The notes beneath the pieces are model-generated. The model saw nothing but the letters and a program-made list of their open reading frames with translations. It made no database searches and had not been told where the DNA came from. A stretch of 64,000 nt of DNA from Rhizomys pruinosus (lineage: Eukaryota; Chordata; Mammalia; Rodentia; Spalacidae): NCBI GenBank assembly GCA_009823505.1, contig VZQC01006589.1, positions 4,162,766 through 4,226,765 of the forward strand, read 5' to 3'. Shown piece by piece: positions 30,294-41,395 of the stretch; position 1 is the stretch's first letter; every line of letters begins with the position of its first letter. Made by a program: the position numbers and the translations under genes.

Positions 30294-30634
30294 TTTTAAT
30301 TTATTTTTTATTGATGTTTTGTGTATTTCATACATCATTTTCCAATTCAGTTCAGGCATATTTCCCTTTCCCTTCCCCCCAACCCACCCCACCCCATCCC
30401 AGATCATGCATTCTGCCATAACTGTCCTGCATCTTTCTCTCAGTTTTTTTTTTCATTTTTTAGTAATAAGTGATAACTTATAAGTACAAGCATCCTTCAT
30501 GTATAACCAATCTGCAGGCAGATGTGCCCAAATCCACACAGCCCATGGGTCCCACCATCCAGCGGGGGGAGGCTTGTATGTTCAATAACCCACGGCTAAT
30601 GCCACAAGCTTACATCCTCTAATGATTAGGAGAT
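30294..30634 (-). mobile_element. 5'-truncated antisense retroelement, L1-like, with target-site duplication
   Basis: Flanked by GATATGCTAACTTTA at about 30,279-30,293 and 30,635-30,649. It starts in a T/A-rich end, then CTTCCCCCCAACCCACCCC, typical of rodent L1 3' ends read in antisense. The L1 assignment is from memory; the insertion itself is clear. Confidence 0.6.
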
Positions 30635-30663
30635 GATATGCTAACTTTAAAATTATGACAACA

Positions 30664-30832
30664 AAGCCGGGCGTGTTGGTGCACGCCTTTAATCCCAGCA
30701 CTTGGGAGGCAGAGGCAGGAGGATCTTTGTGAGTTCAAGGCCAGCCTGGTCTACATAGTGAGCTCCAGGACAGCCAGAGCTACAGGAAGACCCTGTCTCA
30801 AAAAGACAAAAAATAAATAAATAAATAAAAAT
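30664..30832 (+). mobile_element. B1 SINE
   Basis: AGCCGGGCGTGTTGGTGCAC to CTCAAAAAGAC with an (AAAT)n tail. Confidence 0.9.
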
Positions 30833-30945
30833 TATGACAACAACAATATGCATATGAAGGTAACTTTATTTTTGTTTTTGACTTTTTCAGTCAGAGTCTT
30901 GCTATATTATCCCCGGTAGGCCTAGAGCTTGCTTTATAGGGCTAT

Positions 30946-30949
<4 letters not shown>

Positions 30950-31000
<51 letters not shown>

Positions 31001-31023
31001 GTGTGTGTGTTTGTGTTTGTGTG
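30950..31023. repeat. (GT)n microsatellite
   Basis: More than 20 GT units with a few interruptions at the right end. Confidence 0.97.
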
Positions 31024-31029
31024 TGATGG

Positions 31030-31155
31030 CACATGTGAAGATTAAAAGACACCTTGCAGGTGTTCTCTCCTACCATATGTTGTAGGTATTGAATTCAGGT
31101 TCTCAGACTCGGCAGCAAGCACCTGTACCCACCGAGCCATCTAGCCAGCTCATCT
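31030..31155 (-). mobile_element. B4/RSINE-type SINE fragment
   Basis: TGTTCTCTCCTACCATATG, then GAATTCAGGTTCTCAGACTC and CACCGAGCCATCTAGCC. Confidence 0.55.
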
Positions 31156-31379
31156 AAGACATTCATGAGTCACATTTACAGGCCACTCTTCCACAAACCA
31201 TCTTCTGCTAGAGTCAATCAAGACTTATTCCACAGCCAGGTGTGGTAGCATATGATTTTAATCCCAGCACTTGGAAGGCAAAGGCAGGCAAAGCTCTGTG
31301 CAAACAAGGACAGCCTGCTACAGAGCAAGTTCCAAAGAACAACAAAATTAAATTTTGTTTCATTAAGTAAAAAATATTA

Positions 31380-31798
31380 CTATTTATTTTATGTATATGA
31401 ATGTATTGCCTGCATGTAAGTGGATCTGTGTCGTGCAATGCCTACAGAGTTCAGAAGAGGGTGTTGGGGCTGGAGAGATGGCCTAGTGGTTAAGAGCACT
31501 GAGTGCTCTTGCAGAGGACCCAGATGGCCGCTAAGAACCGTCTTTGACTCCAGGATCAGACACCCTCCTCTGACCTCCGAGGCACTGCACGACACTGGTG
31601 CACAAACCTACATGCAGACAGTACATTCATACACATACAAGAATAAATAAAAAAAATATATATAGAAAAAGAAGAGGGTGTTGGAATAGATACCCGGAAC
31701 TTGAGTTATGGATGGTTGTGAGCTGCCATATGGGTGCTGGGAACTGAACCCACGTCCTCTGCAAGAGCAGCTAGTGTTCCTAACTGCTGAACCATCTC
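31380..31798 (-). mobile_element. B2 SINE split by an oppositely oriented B2
   Basis: The outer antisense B2 is at 31,380-31,466 and 31,669-31,798. The inner sense B2 (31,467-31,668) has an internal deletion after GACCCAGATGGCCGC and is flanked by AGAAGAGGGTGTTGG on both sides (about 31,452-31,466 and 31,669-31,683). Confidence 0.9.
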
Positions 31799-31815
31799 AG
31801 CCCAATGCCTGCCTT

Positions 31816-32020
31816 TTTTTGTTTTGAGACAGGGTCTCTGTAGTCCCAGCTAGCCTGAAACTCACAATGTAGACCAGGCTGGCCTTGAACTCACAGAGAT
31901 CTGCCCGCCTCTGCCTCATTATATAGACCAGGCTGGCCTTGAACTCACAGAGATCTGCCTGCCTCTGCCTCTGCCTCCCAAGTGCTGGGATTAAAGGTGT
32001 GCACCACCACACCTGGCTCT
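31816..32020 (-). mobile_element. B1 SINE with a 50-bp internal tandem duplication
   Basis: Antisense B1 in which the stretch TAGACCAGGCTGGCCTTGAA through GCCTCTGCCTC occurs twice in tandem (about 31,870-31,970). Confidence 0.88.
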
Positions 32021-32165
32021 TTGCTTGACCTTTTTTTTTTCCTATACTAGTACAACTTGATGCTTGACTTTTTAACTTATGTATTCTCTTATAATTTTTA
32101 AAACTGAATATTTTCATCAGCTTCTTGGACATTTTAATTCCTATATATTTAAAAAGTCTATCTGG

Positions 32166-32396
32166 GGGGCTGGAGAGATGGCCTAGCGGTTAAGAGCGCT
32201 GACCGCTCTTGCAGAGGACCTGGGTTCGATCCCCAGCACCCACATGGCGGCTGAGAGCCGTCTGTAACTCCAATTCCAGGAGAACTCCAGTTCCAGGGGA
32301 ATCCGAGACCCTCTTCTGACCTCCGCGGCATTGCACGACACGGGTGCACAGACCTACACGCAAACAGTACATTCAGACACATAAATAAATAAAACC
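32166..32396 (+). mobile_element. B2 SINE of the local young subfamily
   Basis: GGGGGCTGGAGAGATGGCCT to CACATAAATAAATAAAAC. Confidence 0.9.
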
Positions 32397-35300
32397 CATG
32401 CTGGGATTATAAGCATGTGCCACCATCCCCAGCTTTTTGTTTGGGTTCTCTCTCTCTCTTTTATATTGGAATTTTTTTTATAAATTTTATATTATTTTGA
32501 GTATGTGATATGTTTGTCTTGCATGTATGGTCTGGTGCACTGTGTAGTGCAGTGCAGGATGCCGCAGAGGGTCACAAGAGGGTCAGTGGCTAACCAAATG
32601 TCTTTCTGCCAGCCCTGATCCAACTTATGTACATGCTAAGCAGCATTTCTTCTAATTTGAGTCACATCCCCAGTCCCTAAATGTAGCTTTAAGAAAAAAA
32701 GCCATGATTACTATCTTATTATTTATGTTTGTTCTTTTTGAGATAGGGTCTCTTATCTACCAGCTGCATGCACCCCACGACAGGTTTACACAATTTCAAT
32801 CCCACCAACTTAGAGAGCAAGGCAGGGTTCGAGATATCATGAGTTGAAAGCCAGCCTATTTTACATCATGAGGTCTAGGCTAGCCAGGGTCTCACATAGA
32901 AGACCCCTGTCTCAAAAAAAGTTACACAAGGCTGATGAGAGATAGCTTGTGGTGGAGGCTGAAGTGTCATCCCTAGGATCCACATAGTAAAAGAACTGAC
33001 TTTTTAGTTACTGGTCTGCTGTCTTTTGCTCAAGCATGGCAACATGCACCCTGCACACACTAAAGTAAAGTAAAAGAGCAGTTGAATTCGTATGGATAGT
33101 AGTTAGTTACCTTCTGTTGCTGTGATAAACACAACGTGGCCAAGGCAACTTAAGGAAGGAAAGAGTTATTTTGGTTATGGTTCCACGAGATGTCCAGTCC
33201 ATCGTGGTAGGGAAGATGGCGCACCGAGGCAAATAGAAGCAGGGGACAGTGCTCACAAGTTCAAGTATGCACAGGAAGCAAGTCTGCAACTGGGCAGGGC
33301 TGTGAACTGCTCAAAGCCCACCCCCAATGATGTGCTTTCTCCAGCAGGCCACACCTCCTAAAGATAACATGACTTTCTCCAAACAGCACCACAACTGGAA
33401 ACCATAGGTCAAATGGTCCGATACTTTAGCCGTGGGGGCATTTCTTACACTACCACAGATAGACTTTTCTTTTTTTTTTTTTTTAAACTTTTAGAGCTTT
33501 TTTCAGAATCAATTTTATTTTATTTCCTTTTTTTTTTTTTTTTTTTTNTTTGGTGTTTCGAGACAGGGTCTCCTGTAGCCCCAGCTGTCCTGGAAACTCA
33601 CTGTAGGACCAGGCTGGCTCAAACTCACAAAGATCCGCCTCCCTCTCCTCCCAAGTGCTAGCATTAAAGGCGTGCCCACCACGCTCCCGGCTTATTTACT
33701 TTTTATGTGTATAAATGTACTGTCTGCATGTAGGTTTGTGCACCCGTGTTGTGCAGTGCTGTGGAGGTCAGAAGAGGGTTCAGATTCCCCTGGAACTGGA
33801 GCACAAAGGACAGTTCTAACGCTGCCATGTGGGTGCTGAGGATCGAACCTGTGTCCTCTGCAGAGAGTTGGCGCTCTTACCTATGCTAGGCCATATTTAA
33901 TTTAAAAAATTTATTATTATTTATTATTTATTTATTTATTTATTTATTTTTAATTTTTTTTAATTTTATTGCTGTATGTGTATTGAATGATTGTCTGTTG
34001 CATGCAAGTGCTGTGCACCCGTGTCGTGCGATGCTGCGGAGGTCGAGAAGAGGGTCTCGGATTCCCTGGAGCTGGAGCTCTCCTGGAATTGGAGTCAGAC
34101 GGCTCGGCCGCCAATGTGGGTGCTGGGATGAACCCGGGTCCTCTGCAAGAGCGGTTGCGCTCTTAACCTCCAGCCATCTCTCCAGCCCAGATAGACTTTT
34201 ATTTTTTATTTTTTTTTTTTATTTTTTTTTTTTTTTTTTTAATTTTTATTTATTATTGTAGGTCTGAATGTACTGTTTGCGTGTAGGTCTGTGCAACTGT
34301 GTCGTGCAATGCCGTGCGGAGGTCAGAAGAGAGGGTCTCGGATTCCCTGGAACTGAGTAGTTCTCCTGGAATTGGAGAGTTACAGACGGCTCTCAGCCGC
34401 CATGTGGGTGCTGGGGATCGACCGGTCCTCTGCAAGAGCGGTCAGCGCTCTTAACCGCTACTGGCCATCTCTCCAGCCCCCCAGACTTTTTTAAATATAT
34501 AGGAATTATTAAAATGTCCAGAAGCTGATGAAAATATTCAGTTTTAAAAATTATAAGAGAATACATAAGTTAAAAAGTCAAGCATCAAGTTGTACTAGTA
34601 TAGGAAAAAAAAGGTCAAGCAAAGAGCCAGGTGTGGTGGTGCACACCTTTAAATCCCAGCACTTGGGAGGCAGAGGCAGAGCGAGGCAGATCTCTGTGAG
34701 TTCAAGGCCAGCCTGGTCTATATAATGAGGCAGAGGCGGCGCAGACTCTGTGAGTTCAAGGCCAGCCTGGTTTACATGTGAGTTTCAGGCTAGCTGGGAC
34801 TACACAGACGCTGTCTCAAAAACAAAAAAAGGCAGGCATTGGGCTGAGATGGTTCAGCAGTTAGGAACACTAGCTGCTCTTGCAGAGGACGTGGGTTCAG
34901 TTCCCAGCACCCATATGCAGACACAACCATCCAAGCAACTCTTCCGGGTATGGTCAAACCACCCTCTGCTTTTTTCTCTATATTTGATTTTTTTTTATTT
35001 ATTCTTGTATGTGTATGAATGTACTGTCTGCAATGTAGTTTGTGCACCAGTGTGTGCAGTGCCCTGGGATGGTCAGAGGAGGGTGTCTGATCTGGAGGTC
35101 AAAGACGGTTCTTAGCGGCCATGGGTCCTCTGCATGATCATTCGTGCTCTTAAACCACTAGGCCATCTCTCCAGCCCAACACCCTTTCTGAACTCTGTAG
35201 GCATGCACGCAAGAGCCACTTACATGCAGGCCCAATCAAATTCATATACATAAAAAAATTTTTTTTTTTTTTTTTTTTTGAATAGGGTGTTTAGTTGGTG

Positions 35301-35788
35301 TCTTGGAACTTAGTTGTAGCAGTCTGGCCTCATTTACAGAGCTTTGCCTGCCTTTGCCTTCCAAGTGCTGGGATTAAAATCATATGCTACCACACCTGGC
35401 TTGTGGAATAAGTCTTGATTGACTCTAGCAGAAGATGGTTTGTGGAAGAGTGGCCTGTAAATGTGACTCATGAATGTCTTAGATGAGGCTGGCTAGATGG
35501 CTCGCGTGGTGTGTGGTACAGGTGCTTGCTTGCTGCCGAGTCTGAGAACCTGATTCAATACCTAACAACATATGGTAGGAGAGAACACCTGCAAGGTGTC
35601 TTTTAATTTCACATGTGGCCATCACACCACAAACAAAACACACACCTTAACTTATAAACACAACACACACCAAACACCACATCACACACACGACAACCCA
35701 CAATACACACACACACAACACACTAGGTTTTTAGCCCTATAAAGCAAGCTCTAGGCCTACCGGGGATAATATAGCAAGACTCTGACTG

Positions 35789-35823
<35 letters not shown>

Positions 35824-37790
35824 AAAAAAATAAAGTTTACCTCATTATGCATATTTTGTTTTGTCATTTTTTATTATTTATTTATTTTTGTCTTTTTTGA
35901 GACAGGGGTCTTCCTGTAGCTCTGGCCTGTCCTGGGGAGCTCACTATGTAGACCAGGCGTGGCCTTGAACTCACAAAGATCCTCCTGCCTTGCTCCCAAT
36001 GCTGGGATTAAAAGGCGTGCACCAACAGCCGGCTTGTTGTCATATTTTAAAGTTGCTATCATCTCCTAACCATTAGGAGATTGTCAAGCTGTTTGCATTA
36101 GCCGTGGGTTTGGGTATTGAACATAAAGCCTCCCCTCCTGCTGGATGGTGGGACCCATGGGCTGTATGAGTTTGGGCACACTGCCCTCAGCTTGGTGATT
36201 ATACATGGAAGGATGCTTGTACTTATAAGGTTATACTTATTACTTAAAAAATGAAAAAAAAAAAACTGAGGAGAAAGATGCAGGACAGTTTTACAGTATG
36301 GCAGAATGCATGATATGGGATGGTGTGGGATGGGGTGGACGGAGGGGTGGGTTGTGGGGTTGGGGGGGACGGGAAAGGGAAAAATTAAGGGAAAGAAATA
36401 TGCCTGAACTGAAATGGAAAAATGAGTATATGAAATACACAAAACATCAAAAAAAATAAAATTAAAATAAAGTTAGCATATCTAATTTTTTTTTTGCGAC
36501 GGGTCTCCCTAGTCCAGCTGGGCCTGGAACTCATTCTGTAGACCAGGCTCGCCTTGACTCACTGAGATCCTTGCCTCTGGCTTCCGAGTTCTAGAATCAA
36601 AGGCATGTGCCTCCATGCCAGCTTTTTTTTTTTTTTTTTAATTTATTTTTGTATGTGATTGTTGAATGATTGTCTGCATGCAGGTCTGTGCACCCGTGTC
36701 ATGCAATGCCGTGGAGGTCAGAGAGGGTCTCGGCTTCCCTGGAACTGGAGTTACAGACGGTTCTTAGCCCCATGTGGGGTCTGGGGATCGAACCGGGTCC
36801 TCTGCAAGAGCAGTCGTTTTGGCTCTTAACCGCTTTAGCTACTCTCCAACCCTTTTTTTTTTTTTTTTAATATTTTTTAATAGCTAGGCATGGTGGCACA
36901 TGCCTTTATTTATTTTTTAATTTTATTCATTTTTTTGATAGTATTAATTTCTTCTGCAGTAGGTTTTCTGTGAACCCATGTAGTGCAATGCCAGAGGTCA
37001 GAAGAGGGTTCAGATCAGTTCCCGGAATTGGAGTTCTCTGGAACTGGAGTACAAGAAGGTTTCTACAACACCATGTGGGTGCTGGGGATTGAACCCGGGT
37101 CCTCTGCAAAGAGCAGTCGGTGCTCTTAACCGCTAGCTAGGCTATCTCTTCTGCCTCGTGCCCCGGCCACTTAAAGATGGCTCTTAGCCACCTTATGGGT
37201 GCTGGGAATCGAACCTAGGTTCCTCTGCAAGCAGAGTCAGAGCAGTCAGCACTCTTAACCACTGAGGCCATCTCTCCAGCACAGCAAATCTCTAATTCTT
37301 TTTAAAATTTGAACATTCAACTAGTTGACCTTAAAATCATGCAAAAATAAATTTGATGATAGAACTTTACAAAACTCAGTAAATTAAACGCTTTATAATC
37401 GTAGAGATATAATAATCAGCTAAGATGGCAATGTCACAGGGATTTCAAATCTTTTGTTGTCCTTTGAATTGTTTTGGATTTTTTTCCCCCAGTGTAGTCT
37501 CTGCAATTTTTCCAGTCTGGCCTTGAACTTCTGAAACTTTCGTCTCCACCTCCCAAATGTTGGGATTACAGTTTTATACTGCATGCCAGCTGAGTTTTTT
37601 TTTTTTTTTCCTGTTTTTTTTTCCTTTATTATTTGTGTTGTTTGTGTATATGTGTGTCATAGCATAGTACACCTGGAGGTCAGAGGACAATTTGGGAAGT
37701 CAACTTTGTCTTTTCACCTTTAGATGAGTTCTATACATCAAACTCAGTCATCTCATTTGGGCAGCAAGCACTTTTAGTAAAAAAAAAAAA
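32397..37790. other. error-rich inverted insert between arms A and B
   Basis: The insert reads, in order: about 32,397-33,540, the complement of 37,800-38,950; a single N at 33,548; about 33,549-34,195, B1- and B2-like sequence found nowhere else in the window; and about 34,196-37,785, the complement of 28,970-32,396. It is therefore the reverse complement of the whole locus placed inside the locus, with indels typical of raw long reads. I list no genes in it. Confidence 0.88.
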
Positions 37791-38399
37791 AAAAAAAAAA
37801 AGGAAATAAAATAAAATACTGATTTCTGAAAAAGCTCTAAAGTTTAAAAAAAAAAAAAAAAGAAAAGTCTATCTGTGGTAGTGTAAGAAATGCCCCCACG
37901 GCTAAAGTATCGGACCATTTGACCTATGGTTCCCAGTTGGTGGTGCTGTTTGGAGAAAGTCATGTTATCTTTAGGAGGTGTGGCCTTGCTGGAGAAAGCA
38001 CATCATTGGGGGTGGGCTTTGAGAGTTCACAGCCCTGCCCAGTTGCAGACTCTGCTTCCTGTGCATACTTGAACTTGTGAGCACTGTCCCCTGCTCTAGT
38101 TGCCTCTGCCGCTATCTTCCCTACCACGATGGACTTTTACATCTCTGGAACCATAAGCCAAATAAACTCTTCCTTCCTTAAGTTGCCTTGGCCACGGTGT
38201 TTTATCACAGCAACAGGAAGGTAACTAACATACTATCCATACGAATTAACTGCTCTTTTACCTTTACTTTGTGTGTGCAGGTGTGCATGTGCCATGCTGA
38301 GCAAGAAGACAGCAGACAGTAACTTAACAAGAGTCAGTTCTTCTACTATGTGGATCCTAGGGATGACATTCAGCCTCCACCCACAGAGCTATCTCATCA

Positions 38400-38545
38400 T
38401 CAGCCTTGAACTTTTTTTTGAGACAGGGTCTTACTATGTAGCCCCTGGCTAGCCTAGACCTCATGATGTAAAATAGGCTGGCTTTCAACTCACTGATATT
38501 CGCCTGCCTCTGTCTCTCTTAAGTGGTGGGATTGAAATTGTGTAA
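38400..38545 (-). mobile_element. B1 SINE, diverged
   Basis: TTTTTTGAGACAGGGTCTTAC to GTGGTGGGATTGAAATTG. Confidence 0.65.
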
Positions 38546-38654
38546 ACTGGTCGTGGAGGTGCATGCCAGCTGGAGATACCAAGGAGACCCTATCTCAAAA
38601 AGAACAAAATAAATAAATAAGATTAAATCATGGCTTTTTTTTTTAAAGACATTT

Positions 38655-38900
38655 AGGACTGGGGATGTGACTCAAATTAGTAGAATGCTTGCTAGCATGT
38701 ACAAAGTTCTGGATTCAGGGCTGGAGAAATGACATAGTGGTTAAGAGCACTGACCCTCTTCTGACCTCTGCGGCATTGCACTGCACTACACAGGTGCACA
38801 GACCTACATGCAGACAGTACATTCATACACATACGAAAATAAATAAAATTAAAAAAAAAGTTCTGGATTCAAGCCCCAGCACCATATAAATCTAGAGTGG
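38655..38900 (+). mobile_element. ID-type SINE interrupted by a B2
   Basis: GGACTGGGGATGTGACTCAA and AATGCTTGCTAGCATGTAC, then after the B2, GGATTCAAGCCCCAGCACC: a sense ID element split at its B-box side. Confidence 0.7.
38718..38857 (+). mobile_element. internally deleted B2 SINE in an ID element
   Basis: Only about 140 bp: the head (GGGCTGGAGAAATGACATAG) is joined directly to CCTCTTCTGACCTCTGCGG and the normal tail. Flanked by AGTTCTGGATTCA at about 38,705-38,717 and 38,859-38,871, so it may have inserted already deleted. Confidence 0.88.
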
Positions 38901-39414
38901 TTGTTCATGCTTATAATCCCAGCATTGGGTAGGAAGATCAGAAGTCCAAAGATAAAGGTCAACCTTGGGTATATAGTGAGTTTGAGGACAGGCTGGGTAC
39001 GCAAGACACTCTCTTTCAAAAACCACACAAACAAAAAACCCACACATAGAGAAATCCCACACATAGAGAAATCCCACACACAACAGAGCATCTTATCACC
39101 TCAAAATCATCACAAAAGCTGACTCTCTTCTTGAGGCAGCTTCTCTTGCAGCCTATGATAATCACAAAGCATATGAAAACATACTAAGATATGAAAGGTG
39201 CTGAGCGATGAGTACGACGAAAAGGTGAATTTGGAATTCCTGGTCTTGAGACTGTATCCAACAAACCACTCACTGTGACAACCACATGGAGTCGAGGTCC
39301 TCTATCCAGCTCTTCCTGCACTTTCAACACTTCCACACCAAGTGGCTTACGGAGGAAAAGCAGCCACCTACCTACAAGTTCTAACATGACTGAGATCAGG
39401 GAGATGAACCTTAC

Positions 39415-39559
39415 CTAGAGTGGTAAGGTTCCCATGAGACTTCAGGATTTCACTGTTGCCCAAAGTCCCCGGTAACAAGCAGCTCCCAAGGGGCTCAGCA
39501 ACAGGAGCCTCCTGTCTTGCTTTTAGCATGACTGCCATGTCCCAGAACATTTTCGGACC
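39415..39559 (-). CDS. Znf35: Znf35 second coding exon
   Basis: Minus-strand exon of 145 bases between acceptor TTGTTTTTAG (ending 39,560) and donor CTCTAG/GTAAGG (intron starts 39,414). It reads GPKMFWDMAVMLKARQEAPV, continues to SHGNLTTL and ends in phase 1, matching the phase of the last exon. It encodes the linker between the acidic N-terminus and the zinc-finger exon and corresponds to the WDMAVVLKATQEAP segment I recall from human ZNF35. The intron to the last exon contains the inverted assembly artefact, so its true length is several kilobases less than the 13.9 kb seen here. Confidence 0.92.
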
Positions 39560-39720
39560 CTAAAAACAAGTAGACAACAAGGTTGTTTATGAGGGGACTG
39601 ATAATGGAAGTGGTGTGAGTAAAGCTTTGAGACGACAACAAAATGGTCTATTCCTAAGTCTGCAAAACACTGAGGGTGGGGTCACCCCTAACTCTCCAGG
39701 TGGGCTGGGCAGATTTTGAT

Positions 39721-39878
39721 TTTTTATGTTTTTGGTCTTTTTGAGACAGGGTCTCCCTGTAGCCCCAGCTGTCCTGGAACTTGCTAGTCAGACCAGGCTG
39801 GTCTCAAACTCACAGAGATCTGCCTGCCTCTGCCTCCCAAGTGCTGGGATTAAAGGCATGCGCCACCACACCCAGCCA
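39721..39878 (-). mobile_element. B1 SINE with target-site duplication
   Basis: GGTCTTTTTGAGACAGGGTC to CCACCACACCCAGCC, flanked by ATTTTGATTTTTT at about 39,713-39,725 and 39,879-39,891. Confidence 0.92.
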
Positions 39879-40354
39879 TTTTGATTTTTTAACTCACTGT
39901 TCTCTCCAGCATAAACCCCACCCCACCAGTGATTCCCAGCTTAGACTCAGTGGGGAGCAGAGGCTCTGGAAGTACCCCAGTTGCTATGGTTCTTGCCTGG
40001 CATGCCTGATGCTACGGATCTGCTGCTCAGCACCATGTTAACAGGATACAGTGGTGCCTCCACTTGGCAGGTGGAGGCCAGCCTGAGCTATTTGGTCTTT
40101 AGACAGCAGCATTTACATCACCTGAGGCGTGTGAGTAATGCAGAATCTGAAGCACCTTCCAGAAGTCCTAAACCAAAACCAACACTTTAACAAGACTCCA
40201 AGTAGTACACATTGAAGACCAAGAGGCAAAGGCAAGAAATGTTAAACCACAGTTTGAATTTTTAAACCACAGAAACCTGCGTATTATTCCCCAGAATCTG
40301 ATTTAATTAAAACAAAACATATTGTGCACATCAAGATGTTATAAAAGCGCCCCG

Positions 40355-40610
40355 GGGGGGGGGGGGCTGGAGAGATAGCCTAGCGGTTAAGAGCACTGAC
40401 TGCTCTTGCAGAGGACCGGGGTTCGATCCCCAGTACCCACATGGCGGTTGAGAACCGTCTGTAACTCCAATTCCAGGAGAACTCCAGTTCCAGGGGAATC
40501 CGACACCCTCTTCTGACCTCCGCGGCTTTGCATGACACGGGTGCACAAACTACACGCAGACAGTACATTCATACACGTAGAAAATAAATAAAATTAAAAA
40601 AAAAATTTTA
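40355..40610 (+). mobile_element. B2 SINE with G-run at its 5' junction
   Basis: A run of about 13 G bases leads into GGGGCTGGAGAGATAGCC. The element is a complete young B2 flanked by AAAAGCGCCCC at about 40,344-40,354 and 40,612-40,622. Confidence 0.92.
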
Positions 40611-40816
40611 AAAAGCGCCCCAGGATCTACACAGCAATGCTTGAGAATCCCTGGCTTATAGAAAGGTACTGGCACACCAATGGGCAGGGAAGAACTTATT
40701 ATATTTCAAAGAACTAAAGGTTTTTATCAGGAAAGAGTCGGGGTTTGAAAGCAGAATCCCCCTGAAGCTACTAGAGGTCGATAGTTCATTCTCTTTCCCC
40801 ACAAGCCATCATTTAC

Positions 40817-41008
40817 CTTTTCCTCCCCTTCCGATACATCAACATCTGAAGGAGGACTTTGCCCTGAGGCCCAGACTTTTTTGTTTTCAGAGTACACTGG
40901 ATGGGTGGATGCCTGACTAACGATATCTTCATCATCTTCCTCTTCCTTTTTCACCTTCACTGGGCCCCAAGGTGCTCGGGCCATTGGCTCTCTTAATTCT
41001 GTAGTCAT
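40817..41008 (-). CDS. Znf35: Znf35 first coding exon
   Basis: Starts at ATG 41,008 (MTTELREPMARAPWGPVKVK) and encodes an acidic N-terminus with KKEEEDDEDIV and SEGEEK, ending in phase 0 at donor AAAAG/GTAAATG (intron from 40,816). This matches the human ZNF35 start MTAELREAMALAPWGPVKVK as I recall it, which fixes the start codon. The exon extends upstream as 5' UTR to an acceptor TTTTGCAG ending at 41,133. It has no KRAB or SCAN domain. Joined with the two downstream exons it gives a complete frame of 527 codons including the stop. Confidence 0.93.
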
Positions 41009-41132
41009 ATTCTCTGCTCAAGAGGGGAATTCCGATTGCTGAGGACTGCCCAGCAATGCTCAAGCCCCATCTAATCTTGAAGTTCCAAAAGCTTTTTAAG
41101 TTTCTTCCCAAGGCCACAGTAAGTATTGTCTA
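41009..41132 (-). other. Znf35: Znf35 5' UTR part of the first coding exon
   Basis: Lies between the acceptor-like TTTTGCAG (ending 41,133) and the start codon. A noisy copy of this exon boundary recurs at about 41,420-41,465. Confidence 0.6.
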
Positions 41133-41394
41133 CTGCAAAATCAGAAAGCATAATTAACACAAAATAAAACTTGTAGGTGCCATTAGGCCCACTGGCTGAT
41201 TTTACCAGTTCCTGGCTTAGCATAGAAATGTTATTCATCCGCCGGGCGTGGTGGCACACGCCTTTAATCCTAGCACTCGGGAGGCAGAGGCAGGCGGATC
41301 TTTGTGAGTTCAAGGCCAGCCTGGTCTACAGAGTGAGTTCCAGGACAGCTGGGACTACAGGGAGACCCTGTCTCAAAAAGACCAAAAAAAAAAA
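41090..41394. repeat. clean unit of a local direct duplication (Znf35 5' UTR edge and B1)
   Basis: Contains the exon edge, TTACCAGTTCCTGGCTTAGC and a B1 (41,242-41,394). The unit is repeated with many errors at about 41,418-41,850, after a single N at 41,395. Confidence 0.88.
41242..41394 (+). mobile_element. B1 SINE, well preserved
   Basis: GCCGGGCGTGGTGGCACAC to CTCAAAAAGACC plus A tail, ending at the N. Confidence 0.92.
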
Positions 41395-41395
41395 N

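Larger units (their letters stand above)
28970..32396. repeat. arm A (clean) of a large inverted duplication
   Basis: Its complement recurs, in inverted order and with many indels, at about 34,196-37,785. Pairs include TGAAAATATTTTCATCAGC-type landmarks at 32,105-32,135 with 34,515-34,545, the GT array at 30,950 with the degenerate CA-rich stretch at 35,640-35,720, and the L1-like block at 30,300 with 36,250-36,470. Confidence 0.9.
37791..38900. repeat. arm B (cleaner) of the large inverted duplication
   Basis: Starts with AAATAAAATAAAATACTGATT and contains GGTTCCCAGTTGGTGGTGC and CTTAAGTTGCCTTGGCCACG. The complement, with errors, is at about 32,600-33,540. Part of it (37,870-38,240) is a common rodent interspersed repeat whose family I cannot name with certainty. 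Confidence 0.85.

Noticed and set aside
33549..34195. Cluster of B1 and B2 elements as genuine separate insertions
   Set aside because: The sequence is error-rich and lies inside the inverted insert; it probably represents the complement of real gap sequence, so coordinates and strand are unreliable.
35640..35720. Unusual CA-rich degenerate stretch that could be a distinct satellite
   Set aside because: It is the noisy complement of the (GT)n microsatellite at 30,950-31,020 within the inverted artefact.
39184..39387. 67-codon open frame immediately downstream of Znf35 exon 2 on the same strand
   Set aside because: It follows a good splice donor and is not in the Znf35 reading order; I see no homology or splice support.
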